Positions 14,423-17,587 of a stretch of DNA of 17,587 bases are shown piece by piece. Source of the DNA: Flavobacteriaceae bacterium UBA5950. GTDB lineage: Bacteria; Bacteroidota; Bacteroidia; Flavobacteriales; Flavobacteriaceae. Under the pieces are notes generated by a model, which worked only from the letters and a program-made list of their open reading frames with translations, was not told where the DNA came from and did no database searches. A program made the translations under genes and the position numbers. Location of the stretch: contig DJCM01000021.1 in assembly GCA_002430545.1 (NCBI GenBank), forward strand, positions 22,716-40,302. The letters run 5' to 3'. Numbering within the stretch: position 1 is the first letter of the stretch; every line of letters starts with the position of its first letter.

Positions 14423-15396
14423 GAGTGTGCATATATATTGGCAAATAAGGGGGATAACATCCTGTTTAGTTGGTCATATTCAATCAAAAAGGCATCATGC
14501 CCATGAACAGATGATATGGTGTGATAATGTAGGTTGGCTTTTCTTTCCATCAATCTCGAATAGGTTTCTCGATTTTCAGCATCAGTAAAAAACAAGTCGG
14601 TATCGATTGAAATCAAATGAATCGATCCTTTAATTTGTGAAACAACCTCCCCAAACGACCCTCGACCATCTGTGATATCAATTGTTCGTAAGAGGTGGTT
14701 CATGAGTTTATATGCTTGTACCTGAAATCGATTGTTGAGCTTCTCACCATGATACAACAGCCAGCTATCGATGTTGAATATTTCTTTTTCTTCGTGAATC
14801 GATCTTCCAAATCTCTCTTTAAAAGACTCAGGTGTTCGATAACACATCATGGCATGGATGCGTGCATCTTGTAAAGGGTTTTTTGAGTTGTGTAATATTC
14901 GATCTTGCAACAAAGTATTGGCCAAGACCCAACTAGAGGTTTTCCAATCGCAAGCAACAGGGATTAGGTTTTCGATAAGCTCTGGAAAACTCGCTCCCAT
15001 TTCCCAAACCAAAGCACCACCAATTGAGCCACCAATAGCTGCATAAAGCTTATCAATTCCCAGTTGGTCTAAAGCTGCTTTAAAAAGATTTGCTATATCA
15101 CGAAGCACGAGATGCTCATAGTTTTCAATCAGGTTGTTGTCAACGCCATTCCCAGGGAAATTGAACGCCAAAATGGTATATTGCTGGGTGTCAATGACTT
15201 TACCATCACCAATGAGCTCAGACCACCAGCCATTTTCACCAGCCACATCTGCATCCCCAGTCAGAGAATGGTTGACCAACACAACAGGAGCACTCCCCAA
15301 AGGGAGACCAAATAGCTTGTAGGATAACTGCAAGTCCATTTGCTCTCCCGACTGAGTCGTGTACTTTTCAAACGCAATATTGGCGAGTTGAGACAT
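14419..15396 (-). CDS. metX: homoserine O-acetyltransferase MetX (alpha/beta-hydrolase fold)
   Basis: About 325 residues from the ATG at 15396, which follows the metY stop by one base. An ATG at 15414 would add six residues inside metY and is less likely. The enzyme acylates homoserine, the committed step to methionine. From the 15396 start, the nucleophile is S124 in GGSIGG (usually GGSMGG), the catalytic Asp is D267 (DTDLFF) and the His is H300 (HGHDAFL). VNHSLTGDADVAGENGWW and LAFNFPGNG are family signatures. Acetyl versus succinyl specificity is not certain from sequence, but the adjoining O-acetylhomoserine sulfhydrylase gene supports acetyl. It is shorter than proteobacterial MetX (~370-380), as I recall for Bacteroidota forms. 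Confidence 0.9.
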   Translation of the reverse strand: MSQLANIAFEKYTTQSGEQMDLQLSYKLFGLPLGSAPVVLVNHSLTGDADVAGENGWWSELIGDGKVIDTQQYTILAFNFPGNGVDNNLIENYEHLVLRDIANLFKAALDQLGIDKLYAAIGGSIGGALVWEMGASFPELIENLIPVACDWKTSSWVLANTLLQDRILHNSKNPLQDARIHAMMCYRTPESFKERFGRSIHEEKEIFNIDSWLLYHGEKLNNRFQVQAYKLMNHLLRTIDITDGRGSFGEVVSQIKGSIHLISIDTDLFFTDAENRETYSRLMERKANLHYHTISSVHGHDAFLIEYDQLNRMLSPLFANIYAHS

Positions 15397-15397
15397 G

Positions 15398-16675
15398 TTA
15401 TTTAACCTTATCAAACGCTTGTTGGAGGTCTGCTTTTAAGTCATCAACGTTTTCCAAACCAACTGAAAGGCGAATCAAATCAGGAGTCACCCCAGTCGAT
15501 TCTTGCTCCTCAGGCGTCAACTGTTGATGGGTTGTGCTGGCTGGGTGGATGACCAATGACTTGGAGTCTCCAAAATTGGCAACCAATGCAAATAGTTTGG
15601 TTTCATCAGCAACTGTTTTACCTGCATCAAATCCTCCTTTTAAACCAAAAGCCAATAGTCCACTTTGCCCCTCTGGAAGATATTTTTTGGCAAGTGCATT
15701 GTACTTGCTCGACTTAAGTCCTGGGTAGTTTACCCAAGCAACATCTTCGTGATCCTCTAACCATTCTGCCAAAGCAAGTGCATTTTCACTGTGCTTTTTC
15801 ATACGAATTTCCAATGTTTCAAGTCCTTGTATTATTTGAAAAGCATTGAATGGACTAATTGCAGCACCAAGATCTCTCAGCCCTTCAATTCGAACCTTTG
15901 CGATATATGCAGCTGGGCCCAAAACATCATGTAGCACCAACCCATGATAACCTTCGGAGGGTGTGGTAAATTCTGGAAACTTTCCACTCGACCAATCAAA
16001 ATTACCTGCATCTACGATTACACCTCCCATTGTTGAGCCATTGCCATTGGCGTATTTTGTAAGTGAGTGAATCACGATATTCACACCATGTGCAATTGGG
16101 TTTTGAAGCGCAGGTGTCGCCAAGGTACTGTCAACCATAAATGGCACTTTTGCTGCTTTGGCTTCTCTAGAAATACTCTTGAGGTCCAAAACATCTAGTT
16201 TTGGATTTCCAAGCGATTCAGCAAAAAAGAGACGTGTATTTTCTTGAACAGCATCTGTAAAATTCTTCGGATTGTCAGGGTCCACAAATGTCGTGGTGAT
16301 GCCAAGTCTTGGCAGCAACACTTTTAACATATTATATGACCCTCCATACAAACTATTTGACGCAACGATATGGTCACCAGCTTTGAGTAAAACCAAAATG
16401 GCAGTACTCAGTGCAGATGTTCCCGACGCAGTTGCCACTGCAGCAAGTCCACCCTCCATGGCAGCAATTCGCTGCTCCAATACATCAATCGTGGGGTTGT
16501 TCAGACGGGTGTAGATGAAGCCTGGCTCAGCCAGAGAAAACAGTTTGGCTGCGTGATCGCTGTCGTTAAACACGTATGCAGTAGATTGAAAAATAGGAAC
16601 AGATCTTGTTCCTTGTGTAGCAGTTACATCATGTCCTTGATGCAGTGCGTTTGTTGAGAGTTGTTTTGCGCTCAT
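15398..16675 (-). CDS. metY: O-acetylhomoserine sulfhydrylase MetY
   Basis: A 425-residue PLP enzyme of the Cys/Met metabolism family. It makes homocysteine directly from O-acetylhomoserine and sulfide. The PLP Lys is K207 in IHSLTKYANGNGSTMGG. YTRLNNPT (55-62) and ATASGTSALS (81-90) bind phosphate and substrate, and ASNSLYGGSYNML is typical. The ~425-residue length with the inserted C-terminal segment (GLKGGFDAGKTVADETKLF) fits MetY rather than the ~390-residue MetB/MetZ types. It starts 3 bases after metK and is followed by metX, giving a short route homoserine - acetylhomoserine - homocysteine. Confidence 0.94.
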   Translation of the reverse strand: MSAKQLSTNALHQGHDVTATQGTRSVPIFQSTAYVFNDSDHAAKLFSLAEPGFIYTRLNNPTIDVLEQRIAAMEGGLAAVATASGTSALSTAILVLLKAGDHIVASNSLYGGSYNMLKVLLPRLGITTTFVDPDNPKNFTDAVQENTRLFFAESLGNPKLDVLDLKSISREAKAAKVPFMVDSTLATPALQNPIAHGVNIVIHSLTKYANGNGSTMGGVIVDAGNFDWSSGKFPEFTTPSEGYHGLVLHDVLGPAAYIAKVRIEGLRDLGAAISPFNAFQIIQGLETLEIRMKKHSENALALAEWLEDHEDVAWVNYPGLKSSKYNALAKKYLPEGQSGLLAFGLKGGFDAGKTVADETKLFALVANFGDSKSLVIHPASTTHQQLTPEEQESTGVTPDLIRLSVGLENVDDLKADLQQAFDKVK

Positions 16676-16678
16676 TTT

Positions 16679-17587
16679 TTAAGATTTAATTTTAAATGAT
16701 GATTGTAATAAAGAAACGGCATCGAGCTTTTCCCATGGGAACAACTCAACTTCGTGTACGATTTTTCCATTGTAAGGAGATTCAAAAACTTTTTTAATCT
16801 TTTTTGGTATGCGTCCCATATGGCCATAGGATGCAGTCTCAGCATAAATCGGTGTTCTTAGTTTGAGACGTTGTTCGATACCATACGGTGTCAAGTCAAA
16901 AAGCGTTTCTAATTTTTTTGCGATTTCGCTGTCAGTCAAGTCAACGTTTGATGTGCCATAGGTGTCTACAAAAATCGAAGTGGGTGCAGCTACGCCTATT
17001 GCGTAGCTCAACTGAATAAGGATTTCATCTGCAATGCCACCAGCCACTGCATTTTTGGCAATGTGCCGAGCAGCATAAGCAGCACTTCTATCGACTTTAC
17101 TTGGGTCTTTCCCACTGAATGCTCCCCCACCATGGGCGCCTTTACCTCCATAAGTATCGACTATGATTTTTCTTCCTGTAAGTCCAGTATCGCCATGTGG
17201 TCCTCCGATAACAAATTTTCCTGTTGGATTAATATGGTAAGTCACGTCGCTGGAAAACAAAGACTGAATCTCAGGCGAGAAAGAGGCAATCACTTTAGGC
17301 ATTACCTTTTCAATAATATCCTTTCGAATCTGGCTTGCCATGTTTTCGTCTGAGTCAAAGTCATCATGCTGAGTGGAGACAACCACAGTTTCAATTCGTA
17401 TGGGCTTATGATCCTCACTGTACTCAACTGTGACTTGAGACTTGGCATCAGGGCGTAGATAAGTGATATCTGATTTAGCACGACGGAAATCGGCAAGCAC
17501 CTCCAAAATTTTGTGTGAAACAGCTAGTGCCAAAGGCATATAATTCTCTGTTTCATTGTTTGCGTAACCAAACATAATTCCTTGGTC
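16679..17587 (-). CDS. metK: S-adenosylmethionine synthetase MetK, C-terminal part (5' end outside window)
   Basis: 303 residues are visible, in frame to the right edge, beginning DQGIMFGYANNETE, which is the usual GDQG...FGYA segment about a third into MetK. The enzyme makes SAM from methionine and ATP. Visible motifs are YLRPDAKSQVTVEY, the phosphate-binding GGPHGDTGLTGRK and the Gly-rich GGGAFSGKDPSKVDRSA loop. The ATG at 17575 is an internal Met, not the start. Its place at the head of metK-metY-metX-osmC links methionine synthesis to SAM formation. SAM is also the co-substrate of RlmN and QueA, encoded elsewhere in the window. Any regulatory element upstream of metK is out of view. Confidence 0.96.
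   Translation of the reverse strand, partial: DQGIMFGYANNETENYMPLALAVSHKILEVLADFRRAKSDITYLRPDAKSQVTVEYSEDHKPIRIETVVVSTQHDDFDSDENMASQIRKDIIEKVMPKVIASFSPEIQSLFSSDVTYHINPTGKFVIGGPHGDTGLTGRKIIVDTYGGKGAHGGGAFSGKDPSKVDRSAAYAARHIAKNAVAGGIADEILIQLSYAIGVAAPTSIFVDTYGTSNVDLTDSEIAKKLETLFDLTPYGIEQRLKLRTPIYAETASYGHMGRIPKKIKKVFESPYNGKIVHEVELFPWEKLDAVSLLQSSFKIKS

Overview
The window looks like a chromosomal segment from a Bacteroidota bacterium, most likely class Flavobacteriia. Four things point there: promoters of the TTTG-N17-21-TAnnTTTG type instead of sigma70 boxes; a lack of Shine-Dalgarno sequences; a DnaG primase whose N-terminal zinc-finger ligands are all replaced; and aromatic and methionine gene clusters resembling those I know from flavobacteria. 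Nothing looks phage-borne or plasmid-borne, and there is no RNA gene, insertion sequence or CRISPR array.

Layout. 1-375 (+) is the 3' part of nadE. 475-1110 (+) is an orphan LuxR-type response regulator with Glu at the phospho-acceptor position. It meets dnaG (1107-3056, -) tail to tail with a 4-base overlap. Further right on the minus strand come a long-chain polyprenyl diphosphate synthase, rlmN and queA. queA has its own Bacteroidota-type promoter at 6238-6269. From 13155 down to 6294 runs one compact minus-strand cluster: pheA, a class I aminotransferase, tyrA, a DAHP synthase/chorismate mutase fusion, rsgA, dtd, a MazG-like gene and aroA. Most neighbours overlap or lie a few bases apart (largest gap 26 bases). 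It unites the common shikimate step (aroA), the entry enzyme and the Phe and Tyr branches.

The most interesting element lies just upstream of pheA (13158-13322) and is not covered by an ordinary gene call. It is a Bacteroidota promoter, a 21-codon leader peptide ORF with four Tyr and two Phe codons among codons 5-12, and an intrinsic terminator ending 3 bases before the pheA start. The RNA segments can form mutually exclusive hairpins as in classical ribosome-mediated attenuation. I infer that Phe and Tyr supply controls the whole aromatic cluster, including dtd, rsgA and the MazG-like gene.

Right of this, 13372-14010 holds a rearrangement scar. A truncated SGNH-hydrolase-like lipoprotein gene (+) is joined near 13860, tail to tail, to the first ~50 codons of a transsulfuration-family gene (metZ-like, -). 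The 3' ends of both are gone, as expected from one deletion. The scar is at the downstream end of a minus-strand methionine operon: metK (partial, running off the right edge), metY, metX, an OsmC-family gene, then the metZ-like stub. Methionine synthesis by direct sulfhydrylation through MetX and MetY, and conversion to SAM by MetK, appear intact.
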